Notes: a model not told the origin generated them from the letters alone. Shown: positions 15,443 through 24,856, counted from the first letter of the stretch. The stretch is DNA of 30,150 nt from a virus (IMGVR_UViG_3300048032_000297:1-30150), one strand, 5' to 3'. Made by a program: numbers and translations.

Positions 15443-18400
15443 TTAAGTTACTACAGCCCATGTGTATTGATCCAATGTAAACTGTTCAGCATTGGCACTT
15501 ATATCCAAAACACCGCTGGGTCCAGATGTTACTACGGGTGGATTACCTTCTCCACCGGGTTGAGTAGCATATGGAGAGTCTAATAAGGTCCATTCCCCTG
15601 GAACACACTTGGGGAAACTTGATACAGGATTTGTTGAGCCACATTCTGCTGGAGTACAAGATACGGTCCAATAGGGCGTGCCAGATGGAAAAGTATATAT
15701 AGCGTCATACCTGCAAGTCTGACTACCGCCAGTACCACCATTAACCCATTCTTCAAAAGCAGCCTCTGCAGTTCCACCAGATTTTAATTGAGTTATATCT
15801 CCATTGCTATTAGCAAAATCAACATTTAATACTTGAGAATCAACAGGATCAGCTAAAGCACTTGTTAAAAATCCATTAGGATTCCAAGTATTCCAATTTG
15901 CATTAATTGGAGAATCACCTTGTGGTCCCTGGATTCCACTATACATTGAACCATAAGCTACGTAATACATAAAAGAATTAAAACTAAAAGGCCCATTAAA
16001 AACATACCAAAGCTGTGATTCAGTTGGGCCGCTTGTTACTTGAAAAAATGTTACAAATTGATAAACCCAATTTACCCTTGAATCATTAATACCTCCTTCA
16101 AAAGGACCTCCTGGTATAGATAACTCTGCGCAACCTACTACTTTTTGATAAACATTTTCAACTGTAACTCCTGGATTTATTATTATATCTACCTCGTCTG
16201 CAAAACTTGCTCCACCGGCATCTTGCACTTGTATAGTAAGATAAAATGATTCTATAGGCAAAGTATTAACAGCTGTGTTTGACAAAAGCCAACTAGCGTT
16301 AATTGCGTTTCCACTCGTATTAGTGTCTGATATAGCGAAAAAATCAACTTCTGGTCCATCAACAGATCCTTGTCTTTGAGATATTATAGTGCAATCACCA
16401 GCATTAAAGTTACCTGAAAGAGGTAGTGGACTACCTGTTGGCGGGTCTTGAGTGTTTGCACTTCCGTTTCGAGCAGCTACATTTGTTATACCTTCTGTAG
16501 CAGGTGTTATTGAAAAAGTTTGACCTTGTGTTGGTGACATAATTATAGGTGACACGTTTTGTAGGGCAATTTCTTCTTCAAAAAACGTTTCTAATCCATT
16601 TACAACTGCTCTAAAATTAAAAGTAAAAACTCTTGTTAATGGTGAATAATTAAAATATATTGTATCAAAATACTCAGTTGTTGTTTTTACATTAAAAAGA
16701 TTACTTGATGATACCTGTGTTAATAAAAAATAATTATCAACATTTTCATCAAGTCCATTAGTAACGCTAACTATTTCTAAAGTTTCATCAATATCAGCAA
16801 ATGGCACTATTTGACCAAAATTATTTAATATACTAAATGGTGCTGCGAATATTTCTCCACCATCTGGTAAAGCTTCTGTAAATGGACTAGGGTTTAAACC
16901 ACTTAGAATAGCTCCGCCTGATACAGAATCTATTACAGCGTTATTTAAATCAGAAACTAATCCCGATGTTGATGTTTCCCAAAATATATCTAACAAGCTT
17001 TCTACAGGTTCAGTTTCATAAACAGCTAAATACTGTAAGCCAGGATTAGCGTCATTAACTATAGTTATGGTTTGATCAGCTGTTACATTTACTGGCTTAT
17101 TTACTTTTATTCTAGCTGGATTAGATATAGTTAAAACAATACCGTTACTTATATTTACGCTATTATTTAATGTAATTTTATTATTAGTTATATCTATAGC
17201 GGTTATAAAAGTACCAGCTGGTATGCTGCTAGAATCTGCTTGATTATATACTAAATCACCTACAGCTATAGATTGAGCCGGATCACCTAAAGTATTTAAC
17301 TCTATTATATTATTTATAGAAGACGCGGCTGTTGCAAAATCAGGTGTATTTGAAATAGGAGATTCTGCGGTAAATCCAGGTGTTTCAATCACTAAGTCAT
17401 CTGGAAATCCAGAACCTAAAACTTTATCGCCTGGGTTTATAGTACTAGGGTCACCCGCTACGCTAGCTAGTCTTATTATATCAGTATTAGTAGATAGTGA
17501 GGACTGAGCGCTAACAGTGTCATAATTAGTTGTAGATATTTGACCTATTTGTTTATGTGTGCTTATTCTTGCAATTAATGGGTTTGATTCTAAATCATAA
17601 AACTGAGGAAAATAATCAGGTCTTGGTGCGTCATCACCTACAGGCGTGTAATCAAACAAATCTCTAGCTGTTGAAATAGTAGAAACTATGTCATTAAATC
17701 TTTCAGGATAATATTGCTTATTAGAGCTACCTAAGTCAGTTGCGGGATCAATTAGATTATTTGTGTTTTCAACTCTACCAAATAATTTTACAGAACTTCT
17801 AAACTGTCTTTGTTCTGGACCAACTTCTGATAAATCTCTAGGTACTTTATTTATATTGTCATTTATTAAAACAACATGTGATGTTGATCCAAGCTCTAGC
17901 GTAGGATCAGATGGATAAGAAGCCATTATACCAGGTAAGTAAACATTATAATATTCTTGCTCAGTTTGCTTTACAACTATTTTATATGAGTACCAACCTA
18001 GGGGATTGTAGTCTGAACTTGTTGCATCTCCATTGTATAAACCAGGAGTTCCTGTTCTAGAATTAAAAGTTGAATCTATTGTTTGGTTGAACAAAAGCTT
18101 TAGTGAATTACCAGGCCATTGAGAAGGAATTATAGATGGATCTATATAAGGTGAATAAATAGTAGAGCCAGAAAATGCAATTGGAGGCGATCCTACTAGT
18201 ATTGTATCTTTATTATCTGACAGTATTACAGTAGACGTTCTACCGTATCTATCTGATAAAACAACACCTACTTGATAGTTTCTATTAGACTTAACGCTAT
18301 GATTAGGGTATTCTATAATACTAGTTGTTTTAGAGGTATCAGAACCAGGTTGAAATAAAACTATATTAGCCGCAACTAAGTTAGTTACAGCATTAGTTAA

Positions 18401-20347
18401 AACAACTATAAAAACCCCTGTACCTACGCCAGTTTCTGTAACAGAAACCACCTGTGTGTTTTCAGGTATGTTTCCAGTCCCTACGACTAAAGTTATAAAA
18501 TCACCGACATTAGGAGGACTAGCCACTCCTTTGTCTATAGTTATAGTAGTGCCATTATATGGACCACCTGTTATTTCTCCTTTTTCTTCTTTTAAATCAA
18601 AAGCTGCTTTAGCAGATGAAGTTACATTGTAGTTTAAAAATTTAGGTGGAGTATGTTTGTTTTGAAAATTAGCATATATTACTCTATTTCCAGAAACTTC
18701 TTGAGCTAGAGCTTTTACTGGAATTTTATCATAAACCCTTATAAGATCTGCTTCTGGTAAAGTTTTAAATGGTTTTTTAGATTGATAATTGTAAACAAAA
18801 TAATCAGGATTGTTTACATTTAAAACAACATTATCTACTAAAGTTTGAGGTAGATCTAAAGTTATTTGTCCTCCAGATGACGGATTATTTGGATTAGTAG
18901 GTTCAAAGACAGTTACTTTAGGTTTACCAACTATACCAAAACCAGTAATTAAACTACCTACAGTGATACCACCCTTTATGTTGTCTATGTTAAAGGGTCC
19001 CACTGAGTTTGTCACCGCACCGTTAACAGAAAAAGTACCAGCAGAATTAATTATGTTACCTATAGTGATTGTTTCTATAACTTTAACAGCTGTAGCATCT
19101 GATTCTTTGTATAATATATCTATTTCCTTAAGCTTTAAGCTATTTTGTATATCATAGTTTTTAAAAGGTAATGGTATTCTTAATTCTATATCATTAACTT
19201 TGTTCTGCATAAAAGATACCGTAGTACTTCTATAAGTATCACTTTGATCCTGTACTTCTGATATATTTGGTTTTTTTACATATAAAAAATAACCATCTTG
19301 CTCTGGTATAAAAGCAGCTTGTGTAAATGGAGCAAATATAGAATATTCATTATCTTCATATTTAAACCTATAACTAAACCTACAAAACTTGTCTTCTAGA
19401 AAATCAGGATCACCTGCAAACGAAGCGTTGTAATATGGATTAGGATTTAAAACAATATCACTTAGTGTTGTTAATTCAGGAAAACTTCCCCCTGCAATTG
19501 TAAAAGTCCATACAGCTGTAGTAGAATTATATGTAGCAGAAGAAAGAGTAGCGCCTGGTATAATAGTTATTTGTCCAGTATCAAAAGATGTATATCCAAT
19601 AGTAGCTGCTGTTGGATATGCTCCACTTGCTAAAACAATATCTCCTGTAAAAGAATTAACATCAACAGATGTTGATCCAACTGATATAGTGCTATCTACA
19701 TTTCCAAAACCACCGTTTGGGTAGTTTTTTGAAACAACATCTTTAAGTGTAGACTCGTAAGCTCCGTCAGTAGAGGATAAATAGCTTTCTTCAAAAAGCT
19801 CTATACAATTGTAAGGATTATATTTAGCAACAGATATTTGATCTTCTGTAGTATAATAATTTATATTTTCTTCGGCTTGTTCTAAATTTATAACTCTTGG
19901 TTGATTTCTATTGTCTGTCCAAAAAAGTAAACTTTCTAAAACGTTAGAGCCATATATAGGATTATTTCTTGAGAAATTTAAAAAAGCTCCTTGCACTAAA
20001 ACTTTAGAAGTTTCTGTTTGAGAGTTATATCTTATTATAAAATTACTAGCTGATGGAGAATATGTATTATTAGGAGTATCAAAAAAGTTTGTCCAAAATA
20101 AATAAACATTGCTTGTTTCATTATTAACACAATGACCTATACAAAATAAATTAGAAACACCTGTTAATGCTACAATATCTAAAACACTAACGTTGCCTAA
20201 TATATTTTCAACAGATCCAGCGTTCTCTGTTTCAGAAGCGCTTACCTGAATGTTCTTAGCAGTTCTATATTCTCCGTTTGGAATCAAACGAGAGTCTAAG
20301 TCTTGATTCATTTTAGACTTTAAAAATGTGTTTATAGATTTAGCCAT
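15443..20347 (-). CDS. Tail nozzle / stabilisation protein, 1634 aa (gp12-like)
   Basis: The N-terminus (MAKSINTFLKSKMNQDLDSR, then PNGEYRTAKNIQVS and VENILGN by residue 52) is the signature of a conserved nozzle/tail-stabilisation protein of crAss-like and related podoviruses, comparable in place to T7 gp12. The body is beta-rich and carries several inserted modules of the pattern V-G-D/S, then G-x-G, then TITL, near residues 215-290, 455-515, 600-665 and 945-1080. A segment near 1280-1405 (ending LTIQVQDAGGASFADEVDI) looks like a cadherin-type beta sandwich. The last 230 residues are rich in Gly, Pro, Trp and Cys and I cannot place them. At 1634 aa it is about twice the length of T7 gp12. 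It follows the ring-protein gene by 6 bases. The nozzle role is likely; the C-terminal extension is unassigned. Confidence 0.82.
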   Translation of the reverse strand: MAKSINTFLKSKMNQDLDSRLIPNGEYRTAKNIQVSASETENAGSVENILGNVSVLDIVALTGVSNLFCIGHCVNNETSNVYLFWTNFFDTPNNTYSPSASNFIIRYNSQTETSKVLVQGAFLNFSRNNPIYGSNVLESLLFWTDNRNQPRVINLEQAEENINYYTTEDQISVAKYNPYNCIELFEESYLSSTDGAYESTLKDVVSKNYPNGGFGNVDSTISVGSTSVDVNSFTGDIVLASGAYPTAATIGYTSFDTGQITIIPGATLSSATYNSTTAVWTFTIAGGSFPELTTLSDIVLNPNPYYNASFAGDPDFLEDKFCRFSYRFKYEDNEYSIFAPFTQAAFIPEQDGYFLYVKKPNISEVQDQSDTYRSTTVSFMQNKVNDIELRIPLPFKNYDIQNSLKLKEIDILYKESDATAVKVIETITIGNIINSAGTFSVNGAVTNSVGPFNIDNIKGGITVGSLITGFGIVGKPKVTVFEPTNPNNPSSGGQITLDLPQTLVDNVVLNVNNPDYFVYNYQSKKPFKTLPEADLIRVYDKIPVKALAQEVSGNRVIYANFQNKHTPPKFLNYNVTSSAKAAFDLKEEKGEITGGPYNGTTITIDKGVASPPNVGDFITLVVGTGNIPENTQVVSVTETGVGTGVFIVVLTNAVTNLVAANIVLFQPGSDTSKTTSIIEYPNHSVKSNRNYQVGVVLSDRYGRTSTVILSDNKDTILVGSPPIAFSGSTIYSPYIDPSIIPSQWPGNSLKLLFNQTIDSTFNSRTGTPGLYNGDATSSDYNPLGWYSYKIVVKQTEQEYYNVYLPGIMASYPSDPTLELGSTSHVVLINDNINKVPRDLSEVGPEQRQFRSSVKLFGRVENTNNLIDPATDLGSSNKQYYPERFNDIVSTISTARDLFDYTPVGDDAPRPDYFPQFYDLESNPLIARISTHKQIGQISTTNYDTVSAQSSLSTNTDIIRLASVAGDPSTINPGDKVLGSGFPDDLVIETPGFTAESPISNTPDFATAASSINNIIELNTLGDPAQSIAVGDLVYNQADSSSIPAGTFITAIDITNNKITLNNSVNISNGIVLTISNPARIKVNKPVNVTADQTITIVNDANPGLQYLAVYETEPVESLLDIFWETSTSGLVSDLNNAVIDSVSGGAILSGLNPSPFTEALPDGGEIFAAPFSILNNFGQIVPFADIDETLEIVSVTNGLDENVDNYFLLTQVSSSNLFNVKTTTEYFDTIYFNYSPLTRVFTFNFRAVVNGLETFFEEEIALQNVSPIIMSPTQGQTFSITPATEGITNVAARNGSANTQDPPTGSPLPLSGNFNAGDCTIISQRQGSVDGPEVDFFAISDTNTSGNAINASWLLSNTAVNTLPIESFYLTIQVQDAGGASFADEVDIIINPGVTVENVYQKVVGCAELSIPGGPFEGGINDSRVNWVYQFVTFFQVTSGPTESQLWYVFNGPFSFNSFMYYVAYGSMYSGIQGPQGDSPINANWNTWNPNGFLTSALADPVDSQVLNVDFANSNGDITQLKSGGTAEAAFEEWVNGGTGGSQTCRYDAIYTFPSGTPYWTVSCTPAECGSTNPVSSFPKCVPGEWTLLDSPYATQPGGEGNPPVVTSGPSGVLDISANAEQFTLDQYTWAVVT

Positions 20348-20353
20348 TAAATT

Positions 20354-21592
20354 TTAGTGTTTTATCCATTTAGATTTACCTCTCATTACTTGAACTATTT
20401 CGTCAAGTTTAATGTTTGATAATCTTATTTTAGCATTTCTTAAAGCAGCGCTTTTATCTTTTCTATATCTTTGTACTACATATTCTTGAACACCTGCTCT
20501 TGTAGATAAAAGATAATAAGATATGCTTCTATACATAGCTTCTTCAGCCATTTTAGGAACTTTAGTGTCTAAGTCATAAGCAAGACCATCTGATATGTAC
20601 TCAATAACAACTAGTTTACCTACGCAATTACTAGAAAAAGTAAACCTGCCTTCTCTTTCATTGATACCAAACCAACCGTTTGCCTGTGAGTACTGAGGAT
20701 CTAACCCATAAAGTCTTCCCCAATTGAAAGGTCCGTTTATACCATAGTTATCCCAAGCATAACCAAAGTTATCCCAGTTTTGATACCATGTTCCATTTAT
20801 TAGTTGAGTATTAGCTTGACCCCATCTTTCTTCTGTTATAGATGTTCCTTCTGTATTTTCACCATGACTATCTTGAGTAGGTTGTCCAGCAGAATCCTGT
20901 AAAAAAGTATTATATGGGTTTGTAGTTAAATTATTGTTAGGATATAGAGGTCTTTTTACGCCAAAACCATCTATATAGCAAATGCTAACATAGTTAACAT
21001 AGTCTTGAGGTATTGTCAAGGAAAGTGAATCTGGAATTGTTAATTCAGATGATTTGATACTTTTCAATGTATCATAGCTAAACTCCTGTAATGATCTTTT
21101 AGCAAAAAATAATATATCAGATTTTTTAGCAGTTTGTATAAGCTTACCGTCACCAACGTAACCCACCATGTAATTATCTATTATATCACCTAGTTTTACA
21201 TAAGAATACTCACCATAGTTGTCTTCTACAGCTTGGCCAAAAGCTTTTTCATTATCTGTTTGACCGTACAAACCACCAGTTAAAGATTTTAATTGAACAG
21301 CTATATATACGTTTGCCCCAGGAGAAGCAACTAGTTCTATAATATTATTACTAACTTTTAACTCTGTAGTCCATTCTACCCAAGTACCAGCAAAGCCTGT
21401 CGCGCTTGTATATAACTTAAAATTGTTTAAAACATAGTCTGCGTCTGTAGGGTTCCAGCTAGTACTACTACCTAATACAAGATCAGTATCAAATGTTGTT
21501 GTAAACTTTTGATTAGCAGTGTCAGTTGCGTCACCTCTAAAGCCTTGTGACCCAGCGTAGTATTGTTGATTTGTTTCTGTTATTAAACCCAT
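20354..21592 (-). CDS. Head-tail connector / ring protein (gp11-like), 412 aa
   Basis: The C-terminal two thirds read as a conserved connector protein: EYSYVKLGDIIDNYM, then DILFFAKRSLQEFSYDTLK, LTIPQDYVNYV and IDGFGVKRPLYPNNN, with a basic end in MRGKSKWIKH. The N-terminus keeps QQYYAGSQGF and then holds a separate beta domain (about residues 20-115). That domain looks inserted, because the core motif VEDNYGEYSYVKLG resumes after it. Its place between portal/capsid and the nozzle fits the T7 gp11 adaptor or a crAss-like ring protein that joins the portal to the tail. The NWDNFGYAWDNYGINGPFNWGR region (about 271-292) is unusually rich in Trp and Asn. The family is recognised from memory; the exact ring number is unknown. 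Confidence 0.8.
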   Translation of the reverse strand: MGLITETNQQYYAGSQGFRGDATDTANQKFTTTFDTDLVLGSSTSWNPTDADYVLNNFKLYTSATGFAGTWVEWTTELKVSNNIIELVASPGANVYIAVQLKSLTGGLYGQTDNEKAFGQAVEDNYGEYSYVKLGDIIDNYMVGYVGDGKLIQTAKKSDILFFAKRSLQEFSYDTLKSIKSSELTIPDSLSLTIPQDYVNYVSICYIDGFGVKRPLYPNNNLTTNPYNTFLQDSAGQPTQDSHGENTEGTSITEERWGQANTQLINGTWYQNWDNFGYAWDNYGINGPFNWGRLYGLDPQYSQANGWFGINEREGRFTFSSNCVGKLVVIEYISDGLAYDLDTKVPKMAEEAMYRSISYYLLSTRAGVQEYVVQRYRKDKSAALRNAKIRLSNIKLDEIVQVMRGKSKWIKH

Positions 21593-21596
21593 TTAT

Positions 21597-22382
21597 TTAA
21601 GATTTTAAATTTGCTTCAACAGATCTTGACTCTTGTTCAGCTGTTTGTATTATTGTTGGATCATTTATTACGATACCGGAATATTTTAATATATTTGTTA
21701 CTAAATTTGTTTGTTCAGAAATATCTAAAGCAAAGTTATTGGAAGAAGCTTGACTATACAAATATTGACCTTGAGTTCCACCGCTGAATCCCCAAACTGG
21801 ATCTGATGGAGTTTTTAAAACAGTAGCAGTTAATGAGTCTGGAACTGGAGATGGAATTATTATATAACTACTATTTTGACCGTATTGAGAAGGACTAGTA
21901 TATCCATAGTTATAATATATAGGATATCTACTTGTTGGTTTTGTTAATTTAGATTTTTCTATTATTGTATATTCTTTTTTACTAACTCTTTGAGCAACTG
22001 AATACATAGTCGGATTACCATTATACGTACATATAACTTCTCCTATCATGTAAACCTCAGTATTAAAAGAATTTGTAACAGGATCTAGTGATGGATAAGC
22101 AAAACTAGTATTGTTTGATTCAATTTGAAATTGAATCTCTTGTATAAAAGGAGTTAGTTTGTAAGATAAGTTTTCAAAAATATTAAAATACTCTGTGTCA
22201 TTCTGAGTGTTATTTTGATTTACTCTATTAACTTGATTACCGTCAGGAAAATAAGAATTGAATATCTCAAGTTGAACTTGTGTAGCTATACTATTAAACT
22301 CAGTTGGAGGCATATAACCTCTTTGCTCTTTGTTTAATACATACAAGACTGTTTTATATACTGTGTTTACGTTTACAGGCAT
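21597..22382 (-). CDS. Head-tail connector / ring protein, 261 aa
   Basis: The start, with VYKTVLYVLNKEQRGYMPP followed by TEFNSIATQVQLEIFNSYF, is a conserved motif I recognise from structural genes of crAss-like and marine Bacteroidota podoviruses, where such proteins form a ring under the portal. The rest is mixed alpha/beta (EVICTYNGNP, KKEYTIIEKSKLTKPTSRYPIYY) with a helical C-terminus (QTNLVTNILKYSGIVI, then a charged helix). There is no enzyme motif or membrane segment. It lies 4 bases upstream of the gp11-like gene and directly downstream of a strong hairpin, so it is the first gene after an attenuation point. Confidence in a connector role is moderate to good; a more precise name is not justified. 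Confidence 0.76.
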   Translation of the reverse strand: MPVNVNTVYKTVLYVLNKEQRGYMPPTEFNSIATQVQLEIFNSYFPDGNQVNRVNQNNTQNDTEYFNIFENLSYKLTPFIQEIQFQIESNNTSFAYPSLDPVTNSFNTEVYMIGEVICTYNGNPTMYSVAQRVSKKEYTIIEKSKLTKPTSRYPIYYNYGYTSPSQYGQNSSYIIIPSPVPDSLTATVLKTPSDPVWGFSGGTQGQYLYSQASSNNFALDISEQTNLVTNILKYSGIVINDPTIIQTAEQESRSVEANLKS

Positions 22383-22398
22383 TTATTTATTTTTTTAT

Positions 22399-22436
22399 AT
22401 ACTAAAAAGGCGGCCGAAACCGCCTATATATAGTAT
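22399..22436 (-). terminator. Rho-independent terminator or attenuator upstream of the connector genes
   Basis: On the minus strand AGGCGG and CCGCCT (22408-22425) form a perfect 6-bp GC stem with a 6-base loop, followed at once by TTTTTAG. An outer ATACTA/TAGTAT pair (22399-22404 with 22431-22436) extends it. It lies 10 bases past the stop of the 273-aa gene. No recognisable promoter follows before the next start, so some read-through is needed. Confidence 0.82.
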
Positions 22437-22445
22437 CACTTGTTT

Positions 22446-23267
22446 TTATAGTTTTTTATCTATAGATCTATAAACTTCCACACCTTCGTCTGTTTTTAAC
22501 CAAGCGGCAAAAGCAGAGTAAGGGTTTTCATCAAAAGGTACACTCATTAGTTTTCTACCATTTGAACCCCATGTAAATGATCTTTGATCACCAGATAACT
22601 TAATTATGTTAGCTTCAACTGCTCTTATAGCAAAGTTTCTAAGCTGTACATTTTCATCTTTAGCTAGACTTATAAACAATGATGGGTTGCTTCTAGCAAA
22701 TAACATTAGATCTCTTCGTAGTTCCTTAGAGCTCATACTGTTTACTTTAGAGCCTATTTCAACTCTTAATATTGCTTCTGCAAAATCTACATCCATTTCT
22801 CTAGCAGCGTTTAAAGCGTCTATTTGAAGATCTAATACGTCTAATTCATCTTCAGCGACTGCAACAGCGCTAAATTCTTCATAAACTTTACCTTTTAAAG
22901 GGTGATATAAAGATAATAGCTTTTGTAAATTTTGTTTAGATTCATCTACTATCATTTTACCATCTTTAAATACAATATGCCCCATTGTACACTCTCCATT
23001 TTGTTCATCTACAAGTGGTGAGTCTTGGTTTGTTGCATATCTTATTTCTCTTTGCTTACCTGACACTTTATCAAAATAAAGCAACGCGTGCTTTTTTGTA
23101 TGCCTACCAGGTATTGTATAAGTTAAAGGAGTTTTGCTTCCTTTAAGATAATAGATTCTGTCTTTAATTTCCCAACTAGGTTTTGTTGGTTTTTTTGGTG
23201 CGGTTTTTACCGCTACCTCTTGAGGTGCAACCTCAACAGTTTTTTCTGCTGTAGCTTTTTTAGCCAT
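22446..23267 (-). CDS. Conserved virion-associated protein downstream of capsid, 273 aa
   Basis: No enzyme motif is visible and I cannot name the family, though proteins of this type recur after the capsid gene in uncultured marine phages, from memory. The N-terminal 30 residues are a Lys/Ala/Val/Pro linker (AKKATAEKTVEVAPQE). Residues about 33-115 look like beta structure (DRIYYLKGSKTPLTYTIPG, then HALLYFD and GHIVFKDGKMIVD). Residues about 125-225 are helical (LDLQIDALNAAREMDVDFAE, then LRRDLMLFARSNPSLFISLA and LRNFAIRAVE). The N-terminal beta half could be a decoration or head-completion domain. It is flanked by two strong hairpins, so it forms a transcriptional step of its own between capsid and connector genes. 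Its leader is nearly identical to that of the scaffold gene. Confidence 0.72.
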   Translation of the reverse strand: MAKKATAEKTVEVAPQEVAVKTAPKKPTKPSWEIKDRIYYLKGSKTPLTYTIPGRHTKKHALLYFDKVSGKQREIRYATNQDSPLVDEQNGECTMGHIVFKDGKMIVDESKQNLQKLLSLYHPLKGKVYEEFSAVAVAEDELDVLDLQIDALNAAREMDVDFAEAILRVEIGSKVNSMSSKELRRDLMLFARSNPSLFISLAKDENVQLRNFAIRAVEANIIKLSGDQRSFTWGSNGRKLMSVPFDENPYSAFAAWLKTDEGVEVYRSIDKKL

Positions 23268-23294
23268 AATATAATATAATTAAATAGTTAATAA
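23268..23294 (-). promoter_or_regulatory. A/T-rich translation leader, copy 2
   Basis: The 27 bases before this ATG match those before the scaffold ATG (26063-26089) with one mismatch, ending TTAATTATATTATATT directly before ATG. No purine-rich ribosome-binding site is present. It may be an unstructured, strong initiation leader, or may include promoter elements; the sequence cannot distinguish these. Confidence 0.55.
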
Positions 23295-23303
23295 AAGTAA
23301 TAA

Positions 23304-23330
23304 TTACCCCTGAAATTACATCAGGGGTAA
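23304..23330 (-). terminator. Strong hairpin terminator after the major capsid gene
   Basis: TTACCCCTGA and TCAGGGGTAA form a perfect 10-bp stem with a 7-base loop, starting 20 bases past the capsid stop. Read on the minus strand it is followed by TTATTACTTTTATT, a T-rich but interrupted tail. It probably terminates part of the transcription, or protects the 3' end of the capsid message, keeping capsid output above that of the genes that follow. Confidence 0.82.
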
Positions 23331-23349
23331 ACATTACCTGTGTGAATGA

Positions 23350-24840
23350 TTAGATTCCTTTGAATAACACAAAGTTGTTAGCAGCTTGAGTTACTAAACA
23401 TCTTTCTGATAGGAAGTTTACTTCCATAGCATCAAGAGTTGAAGTAAATGCACCACCAGCAGAACCAGTTAACCAAGACTTCATACGTCTGTCATCAGCC
23501 TGTGAAGCTCTATAACGAACGTGTAAGAAAGGTCTACGGATATTAGTTCCTAGAATTTGATCATATACTGTAGAAGTTCCTGCAGGGATTAATACACCTT
23601 CAATTGAATTAATACCATTAATAGCACCACGTGTAGAAGCGTCATTTAAGTATTTCCAATCAGTTTTGTAAAAATCGTAAGAACCTCTTCTGAATCCTGA
23701 GAATCCAAGGTTAAGAGCCATTTCTTCTGAGTTTTCAAATAAACCAAAAGCAGTTCCTCCAGCGTATCCACCAGAGATGCTAGCTAGCATATCATCAAAA
23801 TCAAGAGCAGTTTGTCTCTGTAAGAAAAGCATGTTTTCTTCAATAGCACCTTGAGTATCTAAGTTTTTCAAAATAGCATCGAACTCATCAAGACCAGCAG
23901 CAGCTGTAAATCCTGATTGTACGTTACCTCTAGCTTGGATAGCAGCAAATAAACCTTCAGATCCTGGAGATGCTGGAATACCTGGGTTAGCACCAGCAGC
24001 AGGAACTTGGTTAAATTCAGCTTCTACCATACTCATTTCTAAGTAATCTTCAAAACGTAATCTTGTTTCAGACTCAGCTTTTAAGTACCATAAATATCCA
24101 GATGTTCCGTCTTCAGTCGCAACTTCAACCCATCCAATTTGTGCCATATCAGATCCAGATACTACGTATTGGCTTCTTAATATGATTGGTGAGTTAGAGT
24201 ATTGTGTAAGCTGAGGATCAACACTTATACGCCCTTGGTTTAAAGCAGCAACGCTACCTTGAACAGTGTCAGTTCCTTTTCTGTAATCAGAACCGTATAC
24301 AAATATCTTTTTATCTAAAGCAGCTGACCAACCATTAGCTGGAATAAGCTGTACATTATCAAAAGTTTGTACAGTAAGAACTTGAGCACCAAGTCCAGAT
24401 GCAGCGTAAGCTCCAGAATCAGTAACAATAGCTTTTGCTTCAGCTCCAGTTACAGGATCTAAAATAACAATTGTATCATTAATAGAAACAACGTTAGCTT
24501 GTGCAGCTGGTAAAGTTACAGCTGTATCTGTAAACGCGCCACCAGCAGGACCGACAGCTACGCCAACACCAGTGTAAGCGATATGTAATCTATTTTGTTC
24601 AGACCAAATCACTTGATCAGAAGTCATTGGCATTTCAGCGCCAACCATACGTAAAAAACCAGATAACGTTCTGTTTCCATAACGCTCTACTTCTTGTTCG
24701 TATACTTCAGGTAAGTATTGTTGTGCAAAGGTGTTTGTATCACCAGCGGCACCACCACCGTTAAATTGTAGGTAGTTGCTGTTCAATACCTCCTGAACTT
24801 GTGAAGGGATTAACCCTCCGAATTGTGGAGATAAACTCAT
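23350..24840 (-). CDS. Major capsid protein (HK97 fold)
   Basis: This 496-aa protein lies directly after the scaffold-like gene and before a strong terminator, as expected for the most abundant virion protein. The N-terminus (LIPSQVQEVLNSNYLQFN) leads to a helix and E-loop-like region (YLPEVYEQEVERYGNRTLSG, then MTSDQVIWSEQNRLHI). The middle is Ala/Gly-rich beta structure. The C-terminal block, FLHVRYRASQADDRRMKSWL followed by AMEVNFLSERCLV and NNFVLFKGI, resembles capsid proteins of crAss-like phages, from memory. Codon choice and base composition look slightly more GC-rich than the neighbours, as in a highly expressed gene. No protease or cleavage-site pattern is evident, and no fused protease is present in this window. 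The call rests on context, size and the C-terminal pattern. Confidence 0.88.
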   Translation of the reverse strand: MSLSPQFGGLIPSQVQEVLNSNYLQFNGGGAAGDTNTFAQQYLPEVYEQEVERYGNRTLSGFLRMVGAEMPMTSDQVIWSEQNRLHIAYTGVGVAVGPAGGAFTDTAVTLPAAQANVVSINDTIVILDPVTGAEAKAIVTDSGAYAASGLGAQVLTVQTFDNVQLIPANGWSAALDKKIFVYGSDYRKGTDTVQGSVAALNQGRISVDPQLTQYSNSPIILRSQYVVSGSDMAQIGWVEVATEDGTSGYLWYLKAESETRLRFEDYLEMSMVEAEFNQVPAAGANPGIPASPGSEGLFAAIQARGNVQSGFTAAAGLDEFDAILKNLDTQGAIEENMLFLQRQTALDFDDMLASISGGYAGGTAFGLFENSEEMALNLGFSGFRRGSYDFYKTDWKYLNDASTRGAINGINSIEGVLIPAGTSTVYDQILGTNIRRPFLHVRYRASQADDRRMKSWLTGSAGGAFTSTLDAMEVNFLSERCLVTQAANNFVLFKGI

Positions 24841-24856
24841 AATTTTAAGTTTTTAA

